From: Armatimonadota bacterium
GTDB lineage: Bacteria; Armatimonadota; Fimbriimonadia; Fimbriimonadales; Fimbriimonadaceae
NCBI GenBank assembly: GCA_023423495.1
Contig: JAFAFM010000237.1
Span: 1-9,771, forward strand
Direction: 5' to 3'
Length of the DNA: 9,771 nucleotides
Of the stretch, positions 1 to 7,505 are shown piece after piece. The stretch's first letter is position 1. The number at the start of each line of letters is the position of its first letter. Position numbers and translations under genes: made by a program. The notes under the pieces were generated by a model. That model was given only the letters and a program-made list of their open reading frames with translations, was not told the origin of the DNA and did no database searches.

Positions 1-19
1 CAATCCCCCAGAGCTGCAT
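1..19 (-). CDS. Start of a further gene, cut by the window edge
   Basis: An ATG at position 19 on the minus strand reads M-Q-L-W-G-I before the window ends. It is preceded by AGGTGA (plus positions 30-35), ten bases from the ATG, which is a good ribosome binding site. It follows the glycosyltransferase stop codon by 49 bases, in the same direction, so it is probably the next gene of the operon. Six residues are too few to say what it encodes. A GTG lying inside the AGGTGA sequence opens another frame and is a weaker alternative. Confidence 0.45.
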
Positions 20-68
20 TTTGATGCGGTCACCTTTGGTCCATGGCGACGAATGCTTCCCTGTTTGG

Positions 69-1232
69 CTATGGACGTGCGTGGTCGACATCTTCCCCCG
101 ATAAAACTTGAAGCAAGCTTTGTGCCGCGGCGCGGATCTCGAAGTTGTCTTCAAAACAACGTTTCGCGTTCCTGCCCATGCTTAGCTGGTCCTCTGTAGA
201 CAATGATAACCAAGCATTGAGCGAAGACACCGTTCCGGGCAAATCGTCGTCATTTACAATCCCGGCGCCCGCCGCCTGTATTTCACGCCAAATGTTTATT
301 TTGTTTGTGATTAAGACGGGCTTGGAACAGGCCAGTGCTTCTGCGACCACAATTCCAAAATTCTCCTGGTGCGAAGGCAAGATGAAGGCTTCGCAAGCAT
401 GATAGGCACCCCATTTAAGGTCATCCTTCAGCATCCCGGTCAAATGCACTTGATCGCTAAGGCCGATTTCCTTTGCCCGAACCTGCAAATCCTTCTGCAT
501 ACCGACTTGGTCGGGACCGGCGATGACCAGATTGAGATTGGACCTGCTTTTCGCGACTTCGGCAAATGCTTCCAGCAAGATGTCGCAGCCCTTCTTGGGA
601 TGAATTCTGCTCAGAAATAACAGGAATGGGGCCTTTCCTAGTTTGGGGAAAGATTCCCTGAAGATCGCCGCCTGCTCGGTTGAATTGCCCTGAGGTGCCG
701 CGGTCCCATAGCGGACAACCCGCTCTTTCACTTTGTAGGGTCGGAAAGATTCTCGCGCCAGCAGCCGCTCTTCTTCAGAAGTGAACAGGACAGCCTCGGC
801 GTCGCGCAAGACTTTGGATTCGATCAGCCTCCAATAGACCGATTTCTTAAGATGCTTCAGCGGGTAGGCACGTTTGAACCAGGGGTCCAGCATGCCGTGG
901 GGGAAGACAAAGTAGGGCTTGCCAATGGGGTTCAGCACCTTCCAAACGGCAAAGCTATGAAACTGCCAGATTCCGTTAGCGATGACGTGATCGAATCTGT
1001 CGTGATTCGACGAAAGCCAATCTAGAATCTTTTGACTTTTGCCATAACCACCATCCTGCTCGCCGAGCGGGATTACCGGGAGGCCGATGTGCTTGGGCTT
1101 GGTCACATCTAGTGTCGCAACGGTGATTTCGTGACCCATCTCTTCGAGCACTTTGCCGCGTTGCCTGACGCCCTCGATCGGGCCGCCACCTTCTAAATTG
1201 GCGGAGTGAATGACGTGAAGGATCTTCGCCAT
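69..1232 (-). CDS. GT4-family glycosyltransferase (387 aa)
   Basis: This is a probable retaining GT-B glycosyltransferase of family GT4, moving a sugar from a nucleotide-sugar donor to a lipid-linked glycan at the cytoplasmic membrane. The N-terminal acceptor domain has a glycine loop (EGGGP, about residues 14-18) and a PHGMLDPW motif (111-118) common in exopolysaccharide GT4 enzymes. The C-terminal donor domain starts near 202 with FLSRIHPKKG (206-215), which supplies the usual Arg and Lys for the nucleotide phosphates. It carries the EX7E motif as E290 and E298 in ENFGIVVAE. At 387 residues it is full length. The ATG at 1232 lies 3 bases after the TAG of the AsnB homologue, indicating a shared transcript. 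Its ribosome binding site is weak (AGGA about 14 bases upstream), so coupled translation is likely. The donor and acceptor sugars cannot be told from sequence. Confidence 0.93.
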   Translation of the reverse strand: MAKILHVIHSANLEGGGPIEGVRQRGKVLEEMGHEITVATLDVTKPKHIGLPVIPLGEQDGGYGKSQKILDWLSSNHDRFDHVIANGIWQFHSFAVWKVLNPIGKPYFVFPHGMLDPWFKRAYPLKHLKKSVYWRLIESKVLRDAEAVLFTSEEERLLARESFRPYKVKERVVRYGTAAPQGNSTEQAAIFRESFPKLGKAPFLLFLSRIHPKKGCDILLEAFAEVAKSRSNLNLVIAGPDQVGMQKDLQVRAKEIGLSDQVHLTGMLKDDLKWGAYHACEAFILPSHQENFGIVVAEALACSKPVLITNKINIWREIQAAGAGIVNDDDLPGTVSSLNAWLSLSTEDQLSMGRNAKRCFEDNFEIRAAAQSLLQVLSGEDVDHARP

Positions 1233-1235
1233 AAG

Positions 1236-3035
1236 CTAGGCCGGGATCCTCGATTTCACGAGCATATCTGAACCGGCGAACTGTCGGTACACAAGCTTCG
1301 ACCACTGACGCAGGGGTGGTTCACTCCCAGGCGCTTTCGAAGAGGTCCAGTCGGCCACCGGGATATTGAAACCGGTTTTTGGCTTGTTGAGGACCTCCTG
1401 AGGAAGAGGATTCTTCGGGCACAGGGCCATGTCGTTTTTGTTGGGTGGCGACGACGAGGCAACCCACGGGCCGATTCTCTGCAGGAACTCAGTGTCGACA
1501 AACGGAACCCGAAGCTCCAATGAACTGGCCATGCTCGCCCAGTCGCTATCGCGCAAGAGTCGATGTTGCATATAGCTCGTGAACTCAAGCATCGCCACCT
1601 TAGCGTGAGTTGTCGGCAGACCGGTGGTCAAGCTGCGATATTGGCCTTCGATGTCGAGCGTCTCCCAACCTGTTCGCGCGAAATCAGGATCGAGGAATTC
1701 GAAAATCTCCCAGGGCATGTAGAGTCCGCGCCTCAAGAGATAGGCCATCTCCACGGAAGAGCCATATTCGACCAAACCGGCGAACTTCGGTGAAGGATGA
1801 AGCTTCAGTCCCTGTACCGTCTTCCGAAATCCGCGCCCCAAGAACGGCAAGGACTTTGACCATCCCAGGTTCCGGGTCATCTTTGGAACTTGGAAGAAGG
1901 ATGGATATCCGCCGAATACTTCATCGGCCCCAAGCCCGGACATGGCCACCTTAACTCCGTGCTCGGCCGCTACTCGACATACAAAGTACGTGTTGGCGCC
2001 GTCCACGCTTGGCTGATCCATGACGCGGTAAAGGGTGTCGATGTCGTTGCGAAACTGATCCTTGGTTACGAAGTGAACAATGTGTTCGGCATCGTACTGC
2101 TGGGCAACTTCCGAGGCCAGAATGGTTTCGTCATCCTGGGTTCCAGCGAATTCCTTGAAACCGAGAGTGACTGCCTTGACGTTAGGCTGGTCTGCTTCCG
2201 AAGCCAGGGCAAGCATCGTAGTGGAATCCTTTCCGGCTGAGAGGAAGAGGCTAACCGGAACGTCCGCGACGTAGTGGTGACGAATCGTGTCCACAAGAGC
2301 CTCGCGAAGCTCCTGCCGATTACCGACCACGGGATCGACAAGTAGCCACGATTTAGGGTCGTAGTATTGGACTTGTCGTCGCGAACCTGCATTTTCAATC
2401 AGCATATAGGAACCAGCCGGAAGCGACCGAATCCCCTTGTACAGCGTATATGGCTCGGGCACGTGTCCGAGCAAAAAGTATCCAAAATGGGCGGCTGGTT
2501 CGGGTGAGGTATCGACGTTGCACGATTCCAGCAGAGGCTTCACTTGGGACGCAAAGGCAAGCGTTTGGCCGTCATCAGCGACGTACAGCGGCTTGATTCC
2601 GAGGGCATCTCTGGCCAGCAGGAGAGTTCGGTCTTGCGTATCCCAAATCGCCAGCCCAAACATCCCGCGAAGTCGTTCGAGCATCCTTGGCCCATGCAAC
2701 GAATATAGTCGGAGGATGACTTCGGTGTCGGAGCGGCTTCGGAATTCGTGCCCGGCTGCTAGAAGTTCGTCGCGCAGCGCTTGATAGTTGTAGATTTCGC
2801 CGTTAAAGGTGATGATATAACGACCAGTTGAGTCGGACATCGGCTGGTTGCCTTCGGCGCTTAAATCGATGATCGATAGTCGGCGATGCCCGAACCCTAC
2901 GGAGCCATCTGGCGAGATCCAGCAACCAGCCGAATCAGGACCTCGCGTCGCCATGAGGTCCCGCACGAGCAGAATTTCGGGCTCCTCGATGGGAGATCCG
3001 GGGCGATATCGCAGAGCACCATTAATTCCGCACAT
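1236..3035 (-). CDS. asnB: AsnB-type glutamine-dependent amidotransferase (asparagine synthase family, 599 aa)
   Basis: This is a class II glutamine amidotransferase fused to an ATP-pyrophosphatase domain. It hydrolyses glutamine and passes ammonia to an AMP-activated carboxyl group. The start is fixed by Met-Cys-Gly: Cys2 becomes the N-terminal nucleophile after Met removal. Glutaminase residues are visible: R52 in GHRRLSIID, N78-G79-E80 in FNGEIYNY and D103 in RSDTEV. The synthetase domain has the PP-loop at 266-271, S-A-G-K-D-S where SGGxDS is classical. It then has SGLGADEVFGGY (366-377), SLELRVPFVD (505-514) and KPKTGFNIP (551-559). It starts 19 bases after the acyltransferase stop. Inside a polysaccharide locus such homologues are usually taken to amidate a uronic acid or other sugar carboxylate rather than make free asparagine. 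That role is inferred from context; asparagine synthesis is the alternative. The symbol denotes the family. Confidence 0.93.
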   Translation of the reverse strand: MCGINGALRYRPGSPIEEPEILLVRDLMATRGPDSAGCWISPDGSVGFGHRRLSIIDLSAEGNQPMSDSTGRYIITFNGEIYNYQALRDELLAAGHEFRSRSDTEVILRLYSLHGPRMLERLRGMFGLAIWDTQDRTLLLARDALGIKPLYVADDGQTLAFASQVKPLLESCNVDTSPEPAAHFGYFLLGHVPEPYTLYKGIRSLPAGSYMLIENAGSRRQVQYYDPKSWLLVDPVVGNRQELREALVDTIRHHYVADVPVSLFLSAGKDSTTMLALASEADQPNVKAVTLGFKEFAGTQDDETILASEVAQQYDAEHIVHFVTKDQFRNDIDTLYRVMDQPSVDGANTYFVCRVAAEHGVKVAMSGLGADEVFGGYPSFFQVPKMTRNLGWSKSLPFLGRGFRKTVQGLKLHPSPKFAGLVEYGSSVEMAYLLRRGLYMPWEIFEFLDPDFARTGWETLDIEGQYRSLTTGLPTTHAKVAMLEFTSYMQHRLLRDSDWASMASSLELRVPFVDTEFLQRIGPWVASSSPPNKNDMALCPKNPLPQEVLNKPKTGFNIPVADWTSSKAPGSEPPLRQWSKLVYRQFAGSDMLVKSRIPA

Positions 3036-3054
3036 GTTTAAGCTTTCAGCCCCT

Positions 3055-3750
3055 CTATTTTACAAATCCTTCTTCGCGGGTGAAGTATTTGGCACCAGGA
3101 GCGATGCCTTTGATGGGTCTGGCGGGCACGCCGCCATAAAGCATATCTGGCTCATTGTATGGCTTGGTCAATACCGATCCAGCTGCAAGAACAGATCTGG
3201 GCGGCAAAATCGCGCCACCAAAAACGATCACCCCTGTTCCTACGAAAGTGTATTCGCCTATAACAATTTCCTTGGAGCGCTGTCGCGATTCTTGCAGGTC
3301 AATGCTGTGCGTCAGGAACTGAGATTGAAATCCAGCGACAGTGGACATGCGTCCGACCGTGATCTTGCTGGTGCAATCGATGATGTGACGGTTGGTAATC
3401 CCGGCATGGTCCTCGACGATAAGGGCAGGATGACGATTTGGGTCCTCTGTAAAGTGGTCACTGTTCCCTGACGGAAACGCGGTTATCCAGTTCATGCGGC
3501 CAATCACCACCGCTTCTCCTATGATCAGGTCGTCCAGCCCCTTCACGACGTTCAGGTGTCCGATGTAGGAGCCTTTGCCGACGACAAGTCGGCGAGGGCG
3601 GATCCATGAAAGTCCAATTTTCGCCGTTCGATCGATTTTGTAACCGAAAAATGCGTTGAGCATCCAACGGCGGATTGGCCAAGGCCAGAGGAGTGTGAAC
3701 CCGTAGAGCAGTGATGAAAGAAGTTTGGCCACTTTGCGAAGAACCCGCAC
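3055..3750 (-). CDS. Left-handed beta-helix (hexapeptide repeat) acyltransferase, WcaF/maltose-acetyltransferase-like
   Basis: This is a probable O-acetyl- or acyltransferase that modifies a sugar of the polysaccharide using an acyl-CoA donor. The 231-residue protein starts with a hydrophobic and basic stretch (about residues 8-35, with LLYGFTLLWPWP) that could anchor or dock it to the membrane. From about 56 to 215 it shows imperfect hexapeptide turns such as VVGKGSYIG, IIGEAVVIG, TVGRMSTVAG and VIGEYTFVGTGVIVFGGA. It closes with GSVLTKPY and LYGGVPARPIKGI, the normal end of this fold. H148 in THSID is the best candidate for the catalytic histidine. The start is GTG at 3750: its G is the last base of the upstream TAG stop, and AGGAG sits eight bases before it. 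The acyl group and the acceptor are unknown. It could also be a serine-acetyltransferase-like housekeeping enzyme, but the location argues against that. Confidence 0.9.
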   Translation of the reverse strand: MRVLRKVAKLLSSLLYGFTLLWPWPIRRWMLNAFFGYKIDRTAKIGLSWIRPRRLVVGKGSYIGHLNVVKGLDDLIIGEAVVIGRMNWITAFPSGNSDHFTEDPNRHPALIVEDHAGITNRHIIDCTSKITVGRMSTVAGFQSQFLTHSIDLQESRQRSKEIVIGEYTFVGTGVIVFGGAILPPRSVLAAGSVLTKPYNEPDMLYGGVPARPIKGIAPGAKYFTREEGFVK

Positions 3751-4859
3751 TAGACCATCTCCTTGAAGACCTCAAGATAGTTCTTCGCCATGAGATCGGT
3801 CGAAAACCGCTCGATGTTAGCTAGTCCCTTGGGGATAAATTCTGTTAAGTTGGCCATTTGGGCAGCGATCTCCTTTGCTGCCTGTACGGGGTTCGTGGGA
3901 TCGATGAGAATAGCAGCATCGCCCGCCACTTCTGTCATTGGAGGTCGGTTCGTCGTGATTACGGGGCAGCCGGCAGACTGCGCCTCGATGATCGGCAGGC
4001 CGAATCCTTCATAACTTGAAGGGAAAAGTAAAGCTCTGGCACGGGAGTACAGGGCTCTGACCTGCTCATCCGACGGCAGGTTCAAAAAGTGCGCCTTGCT
4101 CGGATCGTGGACATTCGCCAGCACTTCACGAACTTCATCCGATGGCATGGCTCCCGCCATTACCAAACCAAGTGACCGAGTTGCTGCATGCTTTTGAAGT
4201 TCGGCATAAATTTTTGCGACGCCGATCTTATTCTTATTCGGTTGGTTGCCGCCGATGTGCATGAACCAATCGGAATCCAGCGGAATCCCGGTGTTTTGAA
4301 GAACTTCTGCCGACTCTGCTTCAGACATTCGGGGCATCTGGCGTACGAATCCGTCGTAGATCAGAGGCGTTTTTTCGAGCGGTCGGTTCGTGAGTCGCAG
4401 CACATCCTGCCGAGTGCATTCACTGGCGCAAACCACCCGGTCAGCTGCACGTAAGTGTTTAAGGATCGAGAACTGGTACCGCTTCGCCGGGATCGTAAGC
4501 GGCCAATCGTTTATTTCACCGAGGGCAGCTTTTGCGACAATAAGGTCGTGGCAGACGACGACGTGAGGCTTGTTGCGCAGCGACTTTTGGTAAATAGCGT
4601 AGCCGTGCTCCGCAATAAGAACGACATCGGCATTTTTCGCCTTCCTGCGTAACTCGGGCAGAAAAGCCACGAACTTGTCATAGAACGCGGAACGACGTCG
4701 CAATAGTGGCTTGAGCGCTCTGCCTCCGCGCGATTCTTGAGGTGCACAAGTTTTGACCTGCTGATTAAGGTCGCAGAGACCAGTCTTAAGAGCCGACACG
4801 AAGGCCGGGATGCTGTATTGGCGGTCCAGTGCGTAAGGGCCAACGAGGAGAATCCTCAA
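3750..4859 (-). CDS. GT4-family glycosyltransferase (369 aa, TTG start)
   Basis: This is a probable GT-B retaining glycosyltransferase of family GT4. The frame is open upstream to 4955, but the domain begins with RILLVGPYA, exactly after a TTG at 4859 that has GGAG seven bases upstream and overlaps the preceding stop as TTGA. From that start the protein is 369 residues. The acceptor domain includes VVVCHDLI (100-107) and ADRVVCASECTRQDV (139-153), usual in GT4 enzymes. The donor domain has FMHIGGNQPNKNK (199-211), where the usual GR-x-x-x-K-G loop is replaced by GGNQPNKNK, as in mannosyltransferase-like GT4 members. It also has the EX7E pair E284/E292 in YEGFGLPIIEA. The protein lies between the polymerase-like gene and the acyltransferase, sharing bases with both. 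Substrate is not predictable. Confidence 0.91.
   Translation of the reverse strand: MRILLVGPYALDRQYSIPAFVSALKTGLCDLNQQVKTCAPQESRGGRALKPLLRRRSAFYDKFVAFLPELRRKAKNADVVLIAEHGYAIYQKSLRNKPHVVVCHDLIVAKAALGEINDWPLTIPAKRYQFSILKHLRAADRVVCASECTRQDVLRLTNRPLEKTPLIYDGFVRQMPRMSEAESAEVLQNTGIPLDSDWFMHIGGNQPNKNKIGVAKIYAELQKHAATRSLGLVMAGAMPSDEVREVLANVHDPSKAHFLNLPSDEQVRALYSRARALLFPSSYEGFGLPIIEAQSAGCPVITTNRPPMTEVAGDAAILIDPTNPVQAAKEIAAQMANLTEFIPKGLANIERFSTDLMAKNYLEVFKEMV
3759..3763 (-). promoter_or_regulatory. Ribosome binding site deciding the GTG start of the acyltransferase
   Basis: AGGAG on the minus strand lies eight bases before the GTG at 3750, inside the last codons of the upstream glycosyltransferase. 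The stop/start junction is TAGTG, sharing one base. No ATG in the right frame fits better, so the GTG is taken as the true start. Confidence 0.75.
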
Positions 4860-6169
4860 GTTTTGACTCCAGCTCTCCGCTTGGTGGCTGGCAAAGCAGC
4901 GATGCAAAGCCCGCCGCCCAAAGCAGCAAAGCCCAAAACCGTGGTTTGGCCCCACTGGCCGGTTAAGATGACCGTGCCACAGCTTCCGAACAGCATGATC
5001 GGAAGCATGTGCCCAAGCTTGGCTGCATTAAAACTCTTCAATCCCATCCAGATGACGAGACCAAGGCGCATGGCAAGGACAGCCAATCCCATGTAGGGAC
5101 CCAGTTCAAGAATGACGCGCGCCCACTCGCCTTCGGCGAGCGTAAAGCCGCGAGCCGACGTCATCAGCGCTGCACCGGCGTTGGTGCCAAATCCTAGCCC
5201 TGCCCCAGTTAGCTCCGCGTGTTCCACCTTCCCAATGGCAACGATATATTCGCCGAACGCGCGCATCAAAAAGCCTTTAAAGCCGCCTTCATGTTCACCA
5301 GCTGCGAGAATTCTCGATGAGAAGATATCGGCGCCTTCGCCAAAGACGGAAAACTGACTCGCAATGAGGAGGCCAAGAGCTACCACGAATGCAAATCGCA
5401 CGAATCCGGAAATTGCCTTGGGACGCGCGAGAAGCACGGCTACAACGGCTAAGAGGATGACTGTTCCCACACTGGCCAGAGCGTATCGGCTCCCGGATAC
5501 GGCAAGCGCCACACAAGTGGCCGCGGTCGCCGCGACAACGAGCCACTTCGGATAGTTTCCTTTGTGGAACTGGTCGTACATCAGAAACGAGGTTACGAAG
5601 GCATAGAAAATACTCGGGCCAAGAGTGAAGGTAAAGGTTCCCGGAGGTCGGATTTTGCCACCCGCCGACTGGATCTGGGCGAACTGCATGTCGAGTCCCC
5701 GGTTCAGCCAGTGGTTCGGCCCCATGGTGAACTGCATGGCCATCAATATCGCAATGGGAATGCTTAGAATCAAGAACCATTTGCCGAATACTATGATGTC
5801 CTTATCATCCATGACATTCCGGATGAGAAACATCAGTGGCACGTGCAAGAAGGCAACCCGAAACCCGTAAAGGGTGACTACTGGAATATTCGGATTTTGA
5901 GCAAATCCAAATATTAGGGTGATCGCCCCGAGCAGCCATAGCAAGACGACGTACTTGTTCCAGGGAAACACCCGGGTGACGTGCGCGACCAAGTACATGA
6001 TCAGTAGGAATGGATCTCGGGCCACGAGCAAAGCATCTGCGAACATCGGCAAGATCATTCGCAAGAAGCCCTCAAAGATCAGCAAGAAAAAGTAGAGCCA
6101 GATCAGATTACGGATCAGCTTCATCGACCCGTAAATAGGTGTCGCGGCAGCGGGGAGGGCTACACTCAA
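4856..6169 (-). CDS. Wzy/O-antigen-ligase-like polytopic membrane protein (437 aa, TTG start)
   Basis: This is a probable polysaccharide polymerase or ligase of the O-antigen ligase (Wzy_C/WaaL-like) class, acting on lipid-linked repeat units at the periplasmic face. About 11-12 hydrophobic segments can be picked out (near residues 19-38, 44-66, 72-92, 101-118, 128-148, 180-198, 207-225, 229-248, 255-272, 354-376, 386-404 and 409-427). A long hydrophilic loop at about 273-350 holds S285, R286, R303, the GAGLGFGTN motif (322-330), R340 and AEGEWAR (345-351), as in this family. RPPGTF (174-179) and SGSRYA (225-230) are further family-like motifs. The frame is open to 6235, but the chosen start is TTG at 6169: it overlaps the upstream TGA as TTGA and has GGAGGA five bases before it. 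ATG at 6124 is the alternative and lacks a clear ribosome binding site. Polymerase and ligase functions cannot be separated from sequence. Confidence 0.86.
   Translation of the reverse strand: MSVALPAAATPIYGSMKLIRNLIWLYFFLLIFEGFLRMILPMFADALLVARDPFLLIMYLVAHVTRVFPWNKYVVLLWLLGAITLIFGFAQNPNIPVVTLYGFRVAFLHVPLMFLIRNVMDDKDIIVFGKWFLILSIPIAILMAMQFTMGPNHWLNRGLDMQFAQIQSAGGKIRPPGTFTFTLGPSIFYAFVTSFLMYDQFHKGNYPKWLVVAATAATCVALAVSGSRYALASVGTVILLAVVAVLLARPKAISGFVRFAFVVALGLLIASQFSVFGEGADIFSSRILAAGEHEGGFKGFLMRAFGEYIVAIGKVEHAELTGAGLGFGTNAGAALMTSARGFTLAEGEWARVILELGPYMGLAVLAMRLGLVIWMGLKSFNAAKLGHMLPIMLFGSCGTVILTGQWGQTTVLGFAALGGGLCIAALPATKRRAGVKT
4867..4870 (-). promoter_or_regulatory. Ribosome binding site deciding a TTG start
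   Basis: GGAG on the minus strand lies seven bases upstream of the TTG at 4859. The TTG shares four bases with the TGA stop of the polymerase-like gene. This site, with the domain beginning directly after it, rejects the 32-residue extension to 4955. Confidence 0.75.
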
Positions 6170-7398
6170 CGGCTTCCTCCAACAAACGGCGCAACTGCCT
6201 CCACCAACGATTGGCGATAGACATCCCACGTGCACTGTCGGGCGCGCTCGAGAGCGGCAATTCTCATCTGCTCAAGGTTTTCTCGGTTACTGGCTAACAT
6301 GGAAAGCTTTTCTGAAATTGCCTCTGATGATCTTATCGGTACGACAAACCCCTGAACTCCATTTTGAATCACATCACCAGCGCCCGTATTTTCACTCACG
6401 ATCACGGTCATTCCCTGAGACATCGCTTCTAGAACAACGAGTCCGAAACCTTCCGAGAGAGACGGCAGAACCAAAACGTCATGATTGCGCATGTGCTCCA
6501 GGACTTCGCTGTGCGGCGCGGTGGGAATGTAGTTGACGCCCGTTACGAAATCATCTACCGGCTTGCATTCTGCTACCCGTGACCCGATCACCGTAACCTG
6601 GATGTTGTCGCCCTGAGACTGGCACGCCTCGATAAAGTAAGAGATACCTTTGCGCTGTTGAACGGAGCCCACAAATAGGACGCGAAGTTTGCCCTGGCCA
6701 GGAATTGGGGCGTCGATCGTCACTGGCGGTGCGCCATAGTTCACAACCGCAATCTTCCCTTTCAGCACCGGGCAGAGTTCCAGGGTCCGAGCCGAGTACG
6801 AACTGGGCACAACGATAAGATCCGCTTGGCCGATTTCGCGGTCCTTGCGTTCCCTCTTGGCCTCACTGTCATCGATCCCCTGAAGGACCGAAGCGTAGGC
6901 TGGGTTGAGGTCTCGTTCCTCTTCAAAAATCTGTTTGACGTCTCGCCAGTAGCCCACCGGATGCTCGTAGATGGTTTTCAATCCCCGACTATGGGCGGCT
7001 TGGAAAGTACTGTCTGCCGCATCCTCATAGGCATAAACTGCGCTTAACTCGGACACACCACCGAGGCGGCGAGCCACCCAGGCATCGAGTGACCGGCAGA
7101 CTGCATCAATGGACCAGGGCCCGACCTCGTGACGGATAGGCCACTGCCAGCCAACTGAACTGGCAAAGAGCCTCCCAGCTTCGCGGATTGGCGCGGTTTT
7201 GGTGCGAGACCGGAAGGATGGGCTGTAGCTTCGCCGTTCGCATTGACGTCGGACGCGTTCGGGCACCATCTTGGCGACAACGGAATCTGACCGCCATGAC
7301 AAGGGGGTGCAAAACTCTTTCAGCCATCCTGCTTCGTCGAATGCACGAAGCGCCTCTCTCACGAATTGGCTCCCTGTTGGATGGCTCAAAAGCAGCAT
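6166..7398 (-). CDS. GT4-family glycosyltransferase (410 aa)
   Basis: This is a probable GT-B glycosyltransferase of family GT4 building the repeat unit at the membrane. The N-terminus LLLSHPTGSQFVREALRAF (2-20) resembles a subgroup found in bacterial exopolysaccharide loci. Acceptor-domain landmarks are YAYEDAA (122-128) and YEHPVGYW (144-151). The donor domain begins with LRVLFVGSVQQRKG (238-251), giving the Lys of the phosphate-binding loop. It carries the EX7E pair E316/E324 in SEGFGLVVLEAM, followed by VSENTGAGDVI (334-344). The ATG at 7398 has no good Shine-Dalgarno sequence. Upstream in frame there is a stop and no better start. The 107-base spacer before it is the only sizeable gap in the cluster, so this gene may have its own promoter or control element. 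Its TGA stop overlaps the next TTG start by four bases. Substrate unknown. Confidence 0.92.
   Translation of the reverse strand: MLLLSHPTGSQFVREALRAFDEAGWLKEFCTPLSWRSDSVVAKMVPERVRRQCERRSYSPSFRSRTKTAPIREAGRLFASSVGWQWPIRHEVGPWSIDAVCRSLDAWVARRLGGVSELSAVYAYEDAADSTFQAAHSRGLKTIYEHPVGYWRDVKQIFEEERDLNPAYASVLQGIDDSEAKRERKDREIGQADLIVVPSSYSARTLELCPVLKGKIAVVNYGAPPVTIDAPIPGQGKLRVLFVGSVQQRKGISYFIEACQSQGDNIQVTVIGSRVAECKPVDDFVTGVNYIPTAPHSEVLEHMRNHDVLVLPSLSEGFGLVVLEAMSQGMTVIVSENTGAGDVIQNGVQGFVVPIRSSEAISEKLSMLASNRENLEQMRIAALERARQCTWDVYRQSLVEAVAPFVGGSR
6175..6180 (-). promoter_or_regulatory. Strong ribosome binding site deciding the TTG start of the polymerase-like gene
   Basis: GGAGGA on the minus strand is a near-perfect Shine-Dalgarno sequence, five bases before TTG at 6169 and inside the last codons (Gly-Gly-Ser-Arg) of the upstream glycosyltransferase. 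It supports TTG as the start in preference to ATG at 6124 or the far upstream ATG at 6235. Confidence 0.8.
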
Positions 7399-7402
7399 AG
7401 GT

Positions 7403-7447
7403 TGACGGAACGTCTTATCAGTTTAGGCTACAGCCTGCTGACGGAAC
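7403..7447 (-). promoter_or_regulatory. Spacer element: 9-base direct repeat flanking a 12-base palindrome
   Basis: In the gap before the glycosyltransferase starting at 7398, the sequence TGACGGAAC (plus strand) occurs twice, at 7403-7411 and 7439-7447, start to start 36 bases. Between them lies AGGCTACAGCCT (7425-7436), an inverted repeat with five-base arms. The proximal copy ends four bases before the start codon, where a ribosome binding site would normally be. This could be an operator pair or an mRNA structure controlling translation, but no regulator or riboswitch family is recognised, and a chance repeat is possible. No convincing -35/-10 pair was found here. Confidence 0.35.
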
Positions 7448-7478
7448 TAGCGACGTCCGATAGAAACTTACAAGAATT

Positions 7479-7494
7479 GGGCCATTCCGGGCCC
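7479..7494 (-). terminator. Short GC hairpin after a glycosyltransferase stop (possible attenuator or weak terminator)
   Basis: GGGCC (7479-7483) and GGCCC (7490-7494) form a five-pair stem with a six-base loop, 11 bases after the TAA of the upstream gene. On the minus strand the stem is followed by AATTCTTG rather than a U-run, so it is not a textbook intrinsic terminator. It may stabilise the 3' end of the upstream message or attenuate read-through. Confidence 0.3.
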
Positions 7495-7505
7495 TTGTGG
7501 TGCGA

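Noticed and set aside
2848..3471. Plus-strand open frame of 207 codons
   Set aside because: It lies antisense over the start of the AsnB homologue and most of the acyltransferase, both with clear family motifs. Its translation shows no recognisable domain and it has no supporting context.
4860..4955. N-terminal extension of the GT4 gene that ends at 3750
   Set aside because: The extra residues overlap the end of the polymerase-like gene, and the domain starts right after a TTG with a good ribosome binding site at 4859.
6170..6235. N-terminal extension of the polymerase-like gene
   Set aside because: It is antisense to nothing but overlaps the upstream glycosyltransferase by 70 bases. GGAGGA followed by a TTGA overlap at 6169 is a far better start.
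7479..7494. A full intrinsic terminator ending the first two-gene unit
   Set aside because: The stem is only five pairs and is not followed by a U-run on the minus strand, so it is reported only as a weak hairpin.
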